A DNA stretch of 64,000 nt from Bifidobacterium rousetti (GCF_008698235.1 NZ_PEBH01000006.1:62001-126000), one strand, 5' to 3'. Shown: positions 53,330-62,843, counted from the stretch's first letter. A program made the numbers and translations. Notes: generated by a model from the letters alone, not told the origin.

Positions 53330-54670
53330 TCACGCCCCGAACACTCCCACCGGAATCACATACACGTCATCTTCCTTGCGCCGGTACGCGAACTCCCCCA
53401 CGCCGATGAGGACCGCGAGGAACTCCGGCTCGCGCGTCCTGGCGCCGGGTTTCTTCAGTAGCTTATCCCGCATACGGATCAGATTCGCCGCAGCGGCAGG
53501 CACCTTGTCCTCGCTTGACTTGATCTCGATCCCAGCCCATCGCCCATCGGCCAACTCAATGATGACATCGCACTCCAGTCCCGAATCGTCATGGTAATAA
53601 CGTACTGGATCCATGCCGACGTCCGGCAACGCACGCGCATATACCAGCAAATCACGGATACAAAGATTCTCGAACAGAAAACCGAACGTCTGCCAATCAC
53701 CCAACAACGCCGCAGGGCTCATACCAAGCGCCGCGGCGGCGATGGACGGATCGGCGAAATAGCGACGAGGCTTCGTCTGCAGGCGTTTCGGGTCACGCGC
53801 CGGAGGCACCCACCCGCGAACCGGATCGATGACGAACATGTTCTCGAACATCGTCACGTATTCGGACACCGTACGCTCGGATATGAAGTCGTCCAGACTC
53901 TCTTCTGCTCCGTACATGTCCTTGCGCAACGTCTTGAACGTGACCGCCTGACTGATATTGCGTGCAAGGGAATCAAGCAGCCTTCGCGCATTGTCCGGAT
54001 CCTTGCCCTGCTTCGGCACACTCTCCGACAGCGTCAGACGGATGTATTCGCGAATCAAGATCTGGGCATCGGCAACGGGCATCCCAACCGCCTCCGGCCA
54101 TCCACCACGGCACACCGCATCCAACAGCGTTCGAGTATCAATCGTCGACTTGGCGGCGGTGAACTGATGAGCGAACAAACCGGAAAGACTGACTTCGCCG
54201 CCGGACACACCGGATTCCGCAAGCGTCATGGGATTCATTCGTATGCGGCCGATACGCCCCGCACCGCTGTGGTGAGGAGCCTGCCGCCCAAGTGGGGTGG
54301 ATGATCCGGTAAGAAGCCATCGTCCTTTCTCCCCCGGTTCGTCATCGACGCCATGACGCACCTCATCCCAGATACCTGGCGCAAGTTGCCATTCGTCGAT
54401 GACATGGGGACGTTCCCCGATCAGCATCAGCGACGGGTCGGCGCGTGCTGCATCCAGATTGTTGCCGCGATCAACGTACGTGATGCTGGATGCATGCGCA
54501 CGCGCCGACCACGTCTTGCCGCACCATTTGGTGCCCGCGATCTCTACAGCGCCGAAAATACGCATATACCGTTCGATCTGCGCATCAACGATCCTTGGTC
54601 GATAGCCGACTGGTGTGATACCGTCAGATCGCCGTGGTGCCGCGTTCCCGTATGATGCTTCAGAATCCAT
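53330..54670 (-). CDS. AAA+ ATPase with DUF4143 / nuclease-like C-terminal domain
   Basis: The protein has 446 residues. Walker A is GTKWCGKT (46-53), Walker B PHVIDEWQ (about 88-95), and the sensor-like RWLLTGSSTP follows. The C-terminal part has ECDVIIELADGRWAGIEIKS, a D...ExK nuclease-like motif. It is a distant relative of the ATPase at 14774, with no close sequence identity outside motifs. ATG 54670 follows AAGAAGG at about 10 bases. Upstream are four copies of a 23-bp direct repeat. It lies next to the tRNA-Ala gene, a common integration neighbourhood, though no integrase or attachment repeat is visible. The biological role is unknown. Confidence 0.82.
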   Translation of the reverse strand: MDSEASYGNAAPRRSDGITPVGYRPRIVDAQIERYMRIFGAVEIAGTKWCGKTWSARAHASSITYVDRGNNLDAARADPSLMLIGERPHVIDEWQLAPGIWDEVRHGVDDEPGEKGRWLLTGSSTPLGRQAPHHSGAGRIGRIRMNPMTLAESGVSGGEVSLSGLFAHQFTAAKSTIDTRTLLDAVCRGGWPEAVGMPVADAQILIREYIRLTLSESVPKQGKDPDNARRLLDSLARNISQAVTFKTLRKDMYGAEESLDDFISERTVSEYVTMFENMFVIDPVRGWVPPARDPKRLQTKPRRYFADPSIAAAALGMSPAALLGDWQTFGFLFENLCIRDLLVYARALPDVGMDPVRYYHDDSGLECDVIIELADGRWAGIEIKSSEDKVPAAAANLIRMRDKLLKKPGARTREPEFLAVLIGVGEFAYRRKEDDVYVIPVGVFGA

Positions 54671-54725
54671 CGAACTCTAACCTTCTTTCCAGTATTCCGT
54701 ACACACGACTCACACCAACCACTAA

Positions 54726-54801
54726 AATCCGAAATTTCTGACTGCACAAATCCGCATCTTTGAACTACAATAATCCGAATTTCTCAACTACCAAAATCCG
54801 A
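54726..54801 (-). promoter_or_regulatory. Four 23-bp direct repeats upstream of the DUF4143 ATPase
   Basis: The core AATCCGA (once AATCCGC) begins at 54726, 54749, 54772 and 54795, each exactly 23 bp from the next. It sits in a longer unit ACTACNAAAATCCGAATTTC. The array starts 56 bp upstream of the ATPase start codon. The sequence is unrelated to the ACAAACGTGAAT repeats of the other ATPase, but the position and strict period are alike. Confidence 0.75.
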
Positions 54802-54867
54802 ATAGCGACAGCGGATGGGACGACATCGGTCAGGCAAGTACGTTGGTCATGTCGACAGATACGACAA

Positions 54868-54890
54868 AGCCCGGTCACAGGGACCGGGCT
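54868..54890 (-). terminator. Terminator downstream of dedA
   Basis: On the minus strand, 8-base arms AGCCCGGT/ACCGGGCT with a 7-base loop are followed by TTGTCGT, a weak T-run. It lies about 50 bp past the DedA stop codon. Confidence 0.65.
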
Positions 54891-54938
54891 CAGGGCAACA
54901 ACGCGGATGGCGCAAGCGTCCGCGATCACTCAGCGGCA

Positions 54939-55622
54939 TCACTCGGCGGCGTGGGCGGGCTCCTTCTTTTTGCCGAACTTGGCCTTGAACAGGCCGATGA
55001 TCGTCGGAGCGAGCGAGACCAGCAGGATCAGCACGATCACCAGCTCGAAGTGCTCCTGCACGGCCGGGATGTTGCCGAAGAAGTAGCCGAGGAACGTGAA
55101 CAGCGACGACCACACGAGGCCGCCGAGCACCGAGAACGGCGCGAAACGGCTCCATCGCATGCCGGAGATGCCGGAGATGAACGGCATGAACGTGCGGATG
55201 AACGGGAAGAAGCGACCGAGGAACACGGCCAGCGGCCCCCACTTCTCGATCATCTTCTCGGTCTTGGCGATGCGCTCGGGGGTCATCGCCTTGACCTTGC
55301 CGGACTGGATGATGCGACGGCCGAAGAAGTGGCCGATGAAGTAGTTGCACTGGTCGCCGATGATCGGGGCGAGCCACACGACCGGCAGCAGGAAGTGCAG
55401 CGGCAGCGCGGCCTTGCCGGTCACGGCGTCGGGCGCCGCGAACACGCCCGCCGCGAACAGCAGGGAGTCACCGGGCAGGAACGGGAAGAACACCACGCCC
55501 GTCTCGATGAAGATGATCAGGAAGATGAAGCCCAGCGTGGGCGCCACACCCATAGCGATCCAGCCGGCGATCGCCGCGCGCGGATCCTTGAGCAGTTCGA
55601 TGATGAAATTGATAAAAGCCAT
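54939..55622 (-). CDS. DedA family membrane protein
   Basis: A 227-residue protein. FIETGVVFFPFLPGDSLLFA and GDQCNYFIGHFFGRRI match the DedA/SNARE-associated core with its re-entrant E/D segments, and GRFFPFIRTFMPFISGISGM is the arginine-containing signature. Four to five membrane helices are expected, with a basic C-terminal tail. DedA proteins act in undecaprenyl-phosphate or phospholipid flipping and envelope homeostasis. It is transcribed alone, with a dispersed hairpin element upstream and a terminator downstream. Confidence 0.93.
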   Translation of the reverse strand: MAFINFIIELLKDPRAAIAGWIAMGVAPTLGFIFLIIFIETGVVFFPFLPGDSLLFAAGVFAAPDAVTGKAALPLHFLLPVVWLAPIIGDQCNYFIGHFFGRRIIQSGKVKAMTPERIAKTEKMIEKWGPLAVFLGRFFPFIRTFMPFISGISGMRWSRFAPFSVLGGLVWSSLFTFLGYFFGNIPAVQEHFELVIVLILLVSLAPTIIGLFKAKFGKKKEPAHAAE

Positions 55623-55704
55623 AACGCTGTCACTCTATCAGGCTCGCCCTATCAGGAGGAGTGATCGGGATCCGACATCCAATTTAAGAAAATCGTCGAC
55701 GACT

Positions 55705-55756
55705 TGACTACCCCTCAGCCCCGCTTTGCGGGCCAGCTCCCCTGACAAGGGGAGCC
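55705..55756. repeat. Dispersed hairpin element (copy 6)
   Basis: GACTACCCCTCAGCCCCGCT, TTGCGGGCCAGCTCC, CCTGACAAGGGGAGCC. It lies 34 bp past the stop of the HAD gene. It is the intact version of the element split at 3099-3249. Confidence 0.88.
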
Positions 55757-55789
55757 AAAAAGTCAACGAAACACTGACGCACGACTGTC

Positions 55790-56461
55790 TCACGCCTCCA
55801 GACGCCGGCGCACGAACCCGTCGAGCGCGGCCGCGTCGATGCCCTCGTACCCGTCGATCGAGGCGAACTGCGGACCGGCGGACGTGTCGGTGCGGATCGT
55901 GCAGGTCTGCGCGATCGTGGTCGCACCGGACGCGGCTCCCGCGGTCAGGCCGACGAGCGTATCCTCCAGAACCACGCATTTGGCCATGTCCTCGCGCGCG
56001 ATGCCGAGCTTCGAGGCGGCCAGCAGGTACGGTGCCGGGTCCGGCTTGTGCTTGGCGTCGTCGTCGCCGCACACGTACCCCGCGAACAGGCCGGGGGCGG
56101 CATCGAGCACGTTCTCGACGATCGGACGCGGGGAGGTGCTCACCAGCATCGACGGGATTCCGGCCTCCTTGAGCGAGCGCAGCGAGTCGAGCACGCCGTC
56201 GATCCACGGCATGTGGATCTTCTCCTGATCGAAGACGTACTGCTTGAGCTGCCTGTCGATCTCCTCGACCGACAGCGTGCAGCCGTGCTCGATCATGCGC
56301 CTCGCGACGTCGGGCACCGGCGTACCGGAGCACTCCCAGCCGAGTTCCTCGCTCCATTCGCCGCCGTGTTTCGCGGCGATCTCGAACTCGCCGTCATGCC
56401 ACAGGGGCTCCGAATCGATGAGAGTGCCGTCGAGATCCCAGAACGCAGCTTTGAGCAGCAT
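55790..56461 (-). CDS. HAD-superfamily phosphatase (beta-phosphoglucomutase-like)
   Basis: A 223-residue cytoplasmic phosphatase. Motif I is FWDLDGTLIDSE, motif II MLVSTS, and motif III/IV K.KPDPAPYLLA followed by VLEDTLVGLTAG. A helical cap lies between motifs I and II. I chose ATG 56461 because GGAGG lies 5 bases upstream; in-frame ATGs occur further upstream. The family hydrolyses sugar phosphates or related small phosphates. The specific substrate is unknown. Confidence 0.88.
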   Translation of the reverse strand: MLLKAAFWDLDGTLIDSEPLWHDGEFEIAAKHGGEWSEELGWECSGTPVPDVARRMIEHGCTLSVEEIDRQLKQYVFDQEKIHMPWIDGVLDSLRSLKEAGIPSMLVSTSPRPIVENVLDAAPGLFAGYVCGDDDAKHKPDPAPYLLAASKLGIAREDMAKCVVLEDTLVGLTAGAASGATTIAQTCTIRTDTSAGPQFASIDGYEGIDAAALDGFVRRRLEA

Positions 56462-56565
56462 GATTCCTCCGTCCATCGTTGTTCCGTTCGATTCCATCAC
56501 ACCAAATCAGCCCGACAGACAGACGCGCAGGAATGGCGGAATCATCACGACGACGCAACGACGAA

Positions 56566-56606
56566 AGCCGTACGCGGGATGGCGGAACGCCCCCAGCGTA
56601 CGGCTT
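56566..56606. other. CGTACG inverted repeat downstream of hspR
   Basis: AAGCCGTACGC (56566-56576) and GCGTACGGCTT (56596-56606) are perfect 11-base arms. The site lies 19 bp past the hspR stop, followed on the minus strand by a T/C-rich stretch (TTTCGTCGTTG). It may end the dnaK cluster transcript. It shares the CGTACGCTGG words of the repeats around pepC. Confidence 0.6.
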
Positions 56607-56624
56607 CGGTCAGCACGGCTTCGG

Positions 56625-57218
56625 TCAGCGCCAGATGACCAGCGATTTGTCGTCGGACGGATCGCCGGATCCGAACGCGTCACCGGCGCCCGCCCCGCCG
56701 CGCGACGTGCGCGACGCCGGGCGTCCCGGCAGCTCGCGCATCTGCGTGCGGATCGCGCGACGCCACATGCGCGCGCTGTTCGACCGTTGCATCTCGACGA
56801 TGTCGCCGTCACGTCCGGCCGCGAACACGCTCTCCTCGCCGGCCGTCTGCAGGCGACGCACCTGCCGGCGCAGCTGGCGGTTCTCCTCCTGCAGCGTGAG
56901 GATGCGCGTCACGCCGGACAGGTTGATGCCTTCGGCCTGGATCAGCCGCTGCGCCTGGACGAGCCGGTCGATGTCGCGCAGACAGTACCGGCGCGCGCCG
57001 CCCTCCGTGCGCTGCGGGACGACCAGTCCGATGCGATCGTACTGGCGCAGCGTCTGGGGGTGGATGTCGGCGACTTCGGCGGCCTGGCCGATCGTGAACA
57101 CCGGCAGTTCGAGGTCGAATCCGGCGTCGTCGGCACCGTCGAGATCAGCCCGGCCGAGCACGATCGCCGCCGCGCACATCGCGTACAGCTGGCGCAGCTC
57201 ACGCGCGATTCTCGCCAT
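56625..57218 (-). CDS. hspR: HspR heat-shock repressor (MerR family)
   Basis: A 197-residue MerR-type regulator. FTIGQAAEVADIHPQTLRQY, then RIGLVVPQRTEGGARRY, is the winged helix-turn-helix. A coiled coil follows (TLQEENRQLRRQVRRLQ). A Gly/Arg/Ala tail ends the protein. In actinobacteria HspR with DnaK as co-repressor binds HAIR sites before dnaK and clpB. Two HAIR sites lie upstream of dnaK here, closing the loop. GGAGGTG precedes ATG 57218. It is the last gene of the dnaK-grpE-dnaJ-hspR cluster. Confidence 0.94.
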   Translation of the reverse strand: MARIARELRQLYAMCAAAIVLGRADLDGADDAGFDLELPVFTIGQAAEVADIHPQTLRQYDRIGLVVPQRTEGGARRYCLRDIDRLVQAQRLIQAEGINLSGVTRILTLQEENRQLRRQVRRLQTAGEESVFAAGRDGDIVEMQRSNSARMWRRAIRTQMRELPGRPASRTSRGGAGAGDAFGSGDPSDDKSLVIWR

Positions 57219-57253
57219 GATTCACCTCCAAACATCCGTTCCGGAAAAGCGAT

Positions 57254-57301
57254 TCTCTCCACCAGTCGGTTTTACCGACAGCCCCCTCAGCAGAGGGGGC
57301 C
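57254..57301. repeat. Dispersed hairpin element (copy 7)
   Basis: TCTCTCCACCAGTCGGTTTT, ACCGACAGC, CCCCTCAGCAGAGGGGGCC. It lies 15 bp past the dnaJ stop, between dnaJ and hspR. The GTCGGT/ACCGAC stem differs from other copies by compensating changes, so base pairing is kept. Confidence 0.85.
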
Positions 57302-57315
57302 ACACCGCGGAACGG

Positions 57316-58341
57316 TCACCGTGGGATGTAGTCGCCCGCGGCCTTGTCGAACTCCTTGGCGGCGTGCTTGACGCCCAGACCCGGCTTGACCGGGACCTGA
57401 ATCATCACGCGGCCGATGAGATCGCCCGGCGTATTGCCGGCCTGCACGCCCTTGCCGGCGACCTTCACCTCGGTGCCGCTGGACGAGCCCGCAGGCACCT
57501 TGAACGTGACTGTCTCGCCGTCGATGTCGGTGGCCTCGACCTTCGCTCCGGCGACAGCCTCGCCCACGCTCACGGGCAGATCCATCACCAGATCGTGGCC
57601 GCGCATCGTGAACTTGGAATCGGGCTTGACGTTGACCTGCAGATACAGGTCGCCGTGCGCCCCTCCGTTCAGGCCCGCGTGGCCCTTGCCAGCCAGACGG
57701 ATCTTCTGACCGTCGCGCACGCCCGCGGGGATGTGCGTCTTGAACTTCGAGCCGTCCACGGACAGCGAGACGGTCGCGCCCTTGGCGGCCTGACGCAGCG
57801 TCAGGGTGATCTTCGAGTTGCGGTCCTTGCCCTTGGTCGGGGTCGGGGGCTCCTCATACGAATAGCCGCCGGGACCCGCGCCGTATGCACCGGCACCGCC
57901 CGCACCGGGGCCCGCCGCGCCACCGAACATCGAGAAGATGTCGTTGAGGTTCGGATTGCCGCCGCCGGACGTGGAGAAGCGGATGCGAGAGCCGTTGCCA
58001 CCCATGCCGGCGCCAGCGCCCTGACCGAACATCGAGCCGAAGATGTCGGAGAAGCCGGAGGCGTCGAAACCGCCCTGACCGGATCCGCCGGCGAAGCGGG
58101 CGCCGCCCATGCCGAACTGGCGGATGGCATCGTACTTCTGGCGCTGATCCTTGTTGCTCAACACGTCGTAGGCCTCGGAGATGTCCTTGAACTTCTCCTC
58201 CGCCTCCTTGGTCTTGTTGAGGTCGGGGTGGTACTTGCGCGCGAGCTTGCGGTACGCCTTGGTGATCTGCTCGGGGGTGGCGTCCTTGGAGACACCAAGG
58301 ACCTTGTAGAAGTCTTTGCTCAGCCATTCGTTCTCAGCCAT
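57316..58341 (-). CDS. dnaJ: DnaJ-type co-chaperone without zinc finger (CbpA-like)
   Basis: A 341-residue co-chaperone that stimulates DnaK ATPase. The J domain has [20 protein letters not shown] and the HPD tripeptide in [10 protein letters not shown] (about residue 38). A long Gly/Phe-rich region (about 78-160, [20 protein letters not shown]) leads straight into the C-terminal substrate-binding domains ([18 protein letters not shown]). The four CxxCxGxG zinc repeats are absent. This is the usual dnaK-operon DnaJ of bifidobacteria; a zinc-finger DnaJ is normally encoded elsewhere. AAAGGAGA precedes ATG 58341. Confidence 0.95.
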   Translation of the reverse strand: MAENEWLSKDFYKVLGVSKDATPEQITKAYRKLARKYHPDLNKTKEAEEKFKDISEAYDVLSNKDQRQKYDAIRQFGMGGARFAGGSGQGGFDASGFSDIFGSMFGQGAGAGMGGNGSRIRFSTSGGGNPNLNDIFSMFGGAAGPGAGGAGAYGAGPGGYSYEEPPTPTKGKDRNSKITLTLRQAAKGATVSLSVDGSKFKTHIPAGVRDGQKIRLAGKGHAGLNGGAHGDLYLQVNVKPDSKFTMRGHDLVMDLPVSVGEAVAGAKVEATDIDGETVTFKVPAGSSSGTEVKVAGKGVQAGNTPGDLIGRVMIQVPVKPGLGVKHAAKEFDKAAGDYIPR

Positions 58342-58400
58342 TCATGTCTCCTTTCGTGTTGTTTTTGCAAATAAGTAAGTTATGAGTAAGTGCGTTGCCG

Positions 58401-58490
58401 CGTGGGGCGGGCGAATCGCATACTGTGACACGCTCCGGGCCGCTCTGGCCAAGTCTTTACGGTCTCAATATGCGATTCGCCCGCCCCACG
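58401..58490 (-). other. Large inverted repeat in the grpE-dnaJ intercistronic region
   Basis: Perfect 22-base arms (58401-58422 and 58469-58490; the left arm begins CGTGGGGCGGGCGAATCGCA) enclose a 46-base loop. A second inverted repeat CCTCTGCA/TGCAGAGG lies next to it (58536-58543 and 58560-58567). The grpE-dnaJ gap of 270 bp is unusually long for this operon. It could be a processing or attenuation structure, or contain a separate dnaJ promoter. Confidence 0.8.
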
Positions 58491-58611
58491 CTCACTTGGG
58501 TGCGTAACTTGCGTTACGTTTGTCCCACCTCTGCACATTTCCCGGCCCACCGGCGAGTTTGCAGAGGTTGGTCGACTTCTACAAACTCCTTGTAGAGGGT
58601 GGGAGATGGGA

Positions 58612-59313
58612 TCAGTGCTGGGGGGAAGAGACTACGACTCGGGCGGCGCGGATCACGCGGTCGCCGATGCGATAGCCGGCCTCCACCACGGTGTCGACGG
58701 TCTCCTTTTCGGCCGACGCGTCCGGCTTGTGCAGGATCGCGTCGTGCTTGGTCGGGTCGAAGTCCTCGCCGGCCTCGCCGAACTTCTCGACGCCGAACTT
58801 CTCGAAGGCCTTGTCGATCTTCGCGGCGACGGCCTTGAAGGACTCGTCCATCTCGCTGTTGGCGCGGATGCGGTCAATATCGTCGAGGGCGGGCAGCAGC
58901 GCGGTCAACACGTCGATGATGCCGTGCTGGCGGAAGCGCTCCTGCTCCTTCTTCGCGCGATTGCGGTAGTTGATGAACTCCGCGCGCTCGCGCTGCAGGG
59001 CCTCGAGGTAGTCGGCGGCCTCCTTCTTGGCCTGACCCAGCGGGGTCAGGGTGTTGTCGGAGTCCTTGCCGTCCTTGTCGGCGGCGTCGTCCTTGTCGGC
59101 GGCACCGGCGGCCGCGGTATCGGCCTGACCGGAGGGCTCTCCTTCAGTCGCGGCAGTCGCCGCGCCAGCTCCCTCGTCAGAGGGAGCCGAGGTCTTGGCG
59201 GCGGCAGCGGCGTCGGCGGGGGTGTCGGCCGGGGCCGACGACGCGGCGGTGTCGCGCGCATCGTCGGGGTCCGGCAGATCCTTCAGATAGTCGTCCTTGT
59301 TGAATTCAGCCAT
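58612..59313 (-). CDS. grpE: GrpE nucleotide-exchange factor
   Basis: A 233-residue partner that releases ADP from DnaK. The first 85 residues are a disordered Ala/Asp/Glu-rich tail. The dimerising helix (QAKKEAADYLEALQRERAEF) and the four-helix/beta-wing core (NYRNRAKKEQERFRQHG; VVEAGYRIGDRVIRAARVVV) follow. It starts 11 bp after dnaK, and its AAGTAAGG ribosome-binding site overlaps the dnaK stop. A dispersed hairpin element forms part of the tail (TSAPSDEGAGAATAATEGEP), so the element was inserted without breaking the frame. Confidence 0.95.
   Translation of the reverse strand: MAEFNKDDYLKDLPDPDDARDTAASSAPADTPADAAAAAKTSAPSDEGAGAATAATEGEPSGQADTAAAGAADKDDAADKDGKDSDNTLTPLGQAKKEAADYLEALQRERAEFINYRNRAKKEQERFRQHGIIDVLTALLPALDDIDRIRANSEMDESFKAVAAKIDKAFEKFGVEKFGEAGEDFDPTKHDAILHKPDASAEKETVDTVVEAGYRIGDRVIRAARVVVSSPQH
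59136..59188. repeat. Dispersed hairpin element inside grpE (copy 8)
   Basis: GGCTCTCCTTCAGTCGCGGC, AGTCGCCGCGCCAGCTCC, CTCGTCAGAGGGAGCC. It matches the intergenic copies in word order and outer stem and lies wholly inside the grpE coding sequence, about 40-60 codons from its start. Confidence 0.8.
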
Positions 59314-59324
59314 CGGACGGGACC

Positions 59325-61226
<1,902 letters not shown>

Positions 61227-61331
61227 AATGTGTGCTCCTTTTGTCCTTGCGTGCGTCGCCGGGGCGGCGCACGCCATGTTCTTACGTTCTTCGCCCGAGT
61301 TCCGGATGATCGTTCCTCGGACCTTCCAAAA

Positions 61332-61352
61332 CTTGAGCCTACACCACTCAAC
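61332..61352. promoter_or_regulatory. HAIR operator 1 (HspR binding site)
   Basis: CTTGAGC-N7-ACTCAAC matches the HAIR consensus CTTGAGT-N7-ACTCAAG, with one mismatch per arm. It lies about 105 bp upstream of dnaK. HspR is encoded at the end of the same cluster. Confidence 0.88.
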
Positions 61353-61392
61353 TTCCGACTCGCAAGCTTTATTCCCGAATTCACCACAAAAA

Positions 61393-61413
61393 GTTGAGCG
61401 ATTCCCACTCAAC
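61393..61413. promoter_or_regulatory. HAIR operator 2 (HspR binding site)
   Basis: GTTGAGC-N7-ACTCAAC, with 61 bp centre-to-centre spacing from HAIR 1. Two sites suggest cooperative repression of the dnaK promoter. Confidence 0.85.
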
Positions 61414-61431
61414 TTTTAATGAGGACCGGGT

Positions 61432-61459
61432 CCCTCTCGGCGGCTGGCCGCCAAGAGGG
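61432..61459. terminator. Hairpin between dnaK promoter and the LacI gene
   Basis: CCCTCTCGGCGGC and GCCGCCAAGAGGG are 13-base arms with one mismatch and a 2-base loop. It sits between divergent genes. No T-run follows on either strand, so its use as a terminator is doubtful; it may insulate the two promoters. Confidence 0.45.
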
Positions 61460-61543
61460 GCTTGCAGCGATCCGCCGATGCCAACGTTCGCAGTATGATG
61501 GTGTACCGTTCTTTGACTCCGGCGATGATGAGAGGAGCGCCCG

Positions 61544-62590
61544 ATGACCAAAGCCGATATCCACGACGTCGCCAAGGCGGCGGGCGTCTCCATCTCGACG
61601 GTCTCCCGCGCGTTCACACGCCCCGACCTCGTCTCCGAGAAGACGCGGCGCAAGGTCCTCGATATCGCCGATCGCCTCGACTTCAATATCTCCCGCTCGG
61701 CAACGGCACTCAAATCCGGGCGCACGAACCGCGTGGCCCTGCTCATGAACGAGGAGATCACCAGCTGGTTCAACACCGAGGTGTTCGCCGGTCTGGAGTC
61801 GGTGATGCACCCGGCGGGCTACGACATCTCCCTGTTCCAGCACATCGACACGGCCGAGAACCGGCGCGAGTTCTTCACGGACCTGCCGATCAGACGCAAC
61901 GTGGACGCGGTGTTCGTCGCGTCGTTCGCGATCGACCCGCACGAGGTCGAGCAGCTCAGACGCACCCGCGTGCCGATCATCGGCATCAACATCCCCTCGA
62001 CCGACGGCTTCGACGCCTCGGTCAGCATCGACGACGAAGGCGGCATGTACCGGGCCGCGCAACATCTCATCGGACTCGGCCATCGCCGCATCGTGTACCC
62101 GTGCTCCGAGGCGGTGGAGGACATGGCCGCCTCGATCGACGCACGCGGACGCGGGTTCATCCGCGCGTGCGAGGAGGCGTCCGCCCGCCGCGGGGACCTC
62201 GATTGGCGCGTGCTCACCGTGCCGCGCGGGCCCGAATTCGTCGATTCGGCGCTCTCCGCGCTGCTCGCGCTGGACGAGTTCCCTGACGCGATCTGCTGCC
62301 AGATGGACATGATGGCGATCCCGATGATCATCGGGCTGGAACGATACGGCCGCCGCACGCCGCAGGACTACTCGATCGTCGGCTTCGACGACAGCGTCTA
62401 CGCGCGCGAGCTGGGACTGACCACGATGCGACAGGACCCGCGCGCGATGGGCCGGTCCGCGGCGAGCAAGGCGCTCAAGCTGATCAACGGCGAGGAGCTG
62501 AGCGAGGGCGAGGCGCACGAGACCGTCGAGGCGCAGCTGGTGCTGCGCGGCACCGACGCCCCCTACGCCCCCACGGCTACAGCGCGTTGA
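61544..62590 (+). CDS. LacI-family transcriptional regulator
   Basis: The protein has 348 residues. ADIHDVAKAAGVSISTVSRA is the helix-turn-helix; FNISRSATALKSGRTNRVAL is the hinge. The sensor core has PIIGINIPSTDGFDASVSID and YSIVGFDDSVYARELGLTTM. GAGGAG precedes ATG 61544. The perfect palindrome TTTGCATACGTATGCAAA at 62753 and the GH13 gene downstream make a maltose/alpha-glucoside repressor role likely, but this is inferred from context. Confidence 0.9.
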   Translation: MTKADIHDVAKAAGVSISTVSRAFTRPDLVSEKTRRKVLDIADRLDFNISRSATALKSGRTNRVALLMNEEITSWFNTEVFAGLESVMHPAGYDISLFQHIDTAENRREFFTDLPIRRNVDAVFVASFAIDPHEVEQLRRTRVPIIGINIPSTDGFDASVSIDDEGGMYRAAQHLIGLGHRRIVYPCSEAVEDMAASIDARGRGFIRACEEASARRGDLDWRVLTVPRGPEFVDSALSALLALDEFPDAICCQMDMMAIPMIIGLERYGRRTPQDYSIVGFDDSVYARELGLTTMRQDPRAMGRSAASKALKLINGEELSEGEAHETVEAQLVLRGTDAPYAPTATAR

Positions 62591-62753
62591 ACGCGCACCC
62601 GGCCAGCAGCATCGCCGGATACAGGGCGTAGAACACCCACTTGGTCCACGGCTGCCGCCAGCCGGCCTCGCCGTTGCGCCAGTGCAGGAACATGACGCCG
62701 ACCGCGGGCACGATAAGCATCATCGCGCCGAACAGACCGGTGGTGACCATCAT
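62577..62753 (-). CDS. Short TraX-like membrane protein fragment
   Basis: A 58-residue frame starting MMVTTGLFGAMMLIVPAVGV and containing FLHWRNGEAGWRQPWTKWVF, then YALYPAMLLAGCAFNAL. The W..FY..YP..LL pattern after a charged loop resembles the C-terminal end of TraX-family acyltransferases. A full TraX has about 230 residues, so this is probably a truncated remnant. A start two codons earlier (62759) is possible. The start codon overlaps the palindromic operator at 62753-62770, and its 3' end overlaps the LacI gene by 14 bp. Confidence 0.45.
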   Translation of the reverse strand: MMVTTGLFGAMMLIVPAVGVMFLHWRNGEAGWRQPWTKWVFYALYPAMLLAGCAFNAL

Positions 62754-62770
62754 TTGCATACGTATGCAAA
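62753..62770. promoter_or_regulatory. LacI/MalR-type operator
   Basis: TTTGCATACGTATGCAAA is a perfect 18-base palindrome with a central CG. It lies between the LacI gene at 61544 and the GH13 gene, about 80 bp upstream of the GH13 promoter. A half-like copy (GTTTGCATGAAT) lies within that promoter at 62852. Confidence 0.8.
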
Positions 62771-62843
62771 CTCTTCGTGTTTCATTTTTTTGATTACTAT
62801 ATTTTTGCTGATTTTCCAACGATAATCGGCGTTTCATGGCCGA

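Noticed and set aside
53074..54670. tRNA-Ala as the attachment site of an integrated element carrying the DUF4143 ATPase
   Set aside because: I saw no duplicated tRNA 3' end and no integrase, so integration at the tRNA cannot be supported.
58342..58611. A small protein or RNA gene in the grpE-dnaJ gap
   Set aside because: Short frames have no ribosome-binding site or motifs. The large inverted repeat is better recorded as a structure than as an RNA gene.
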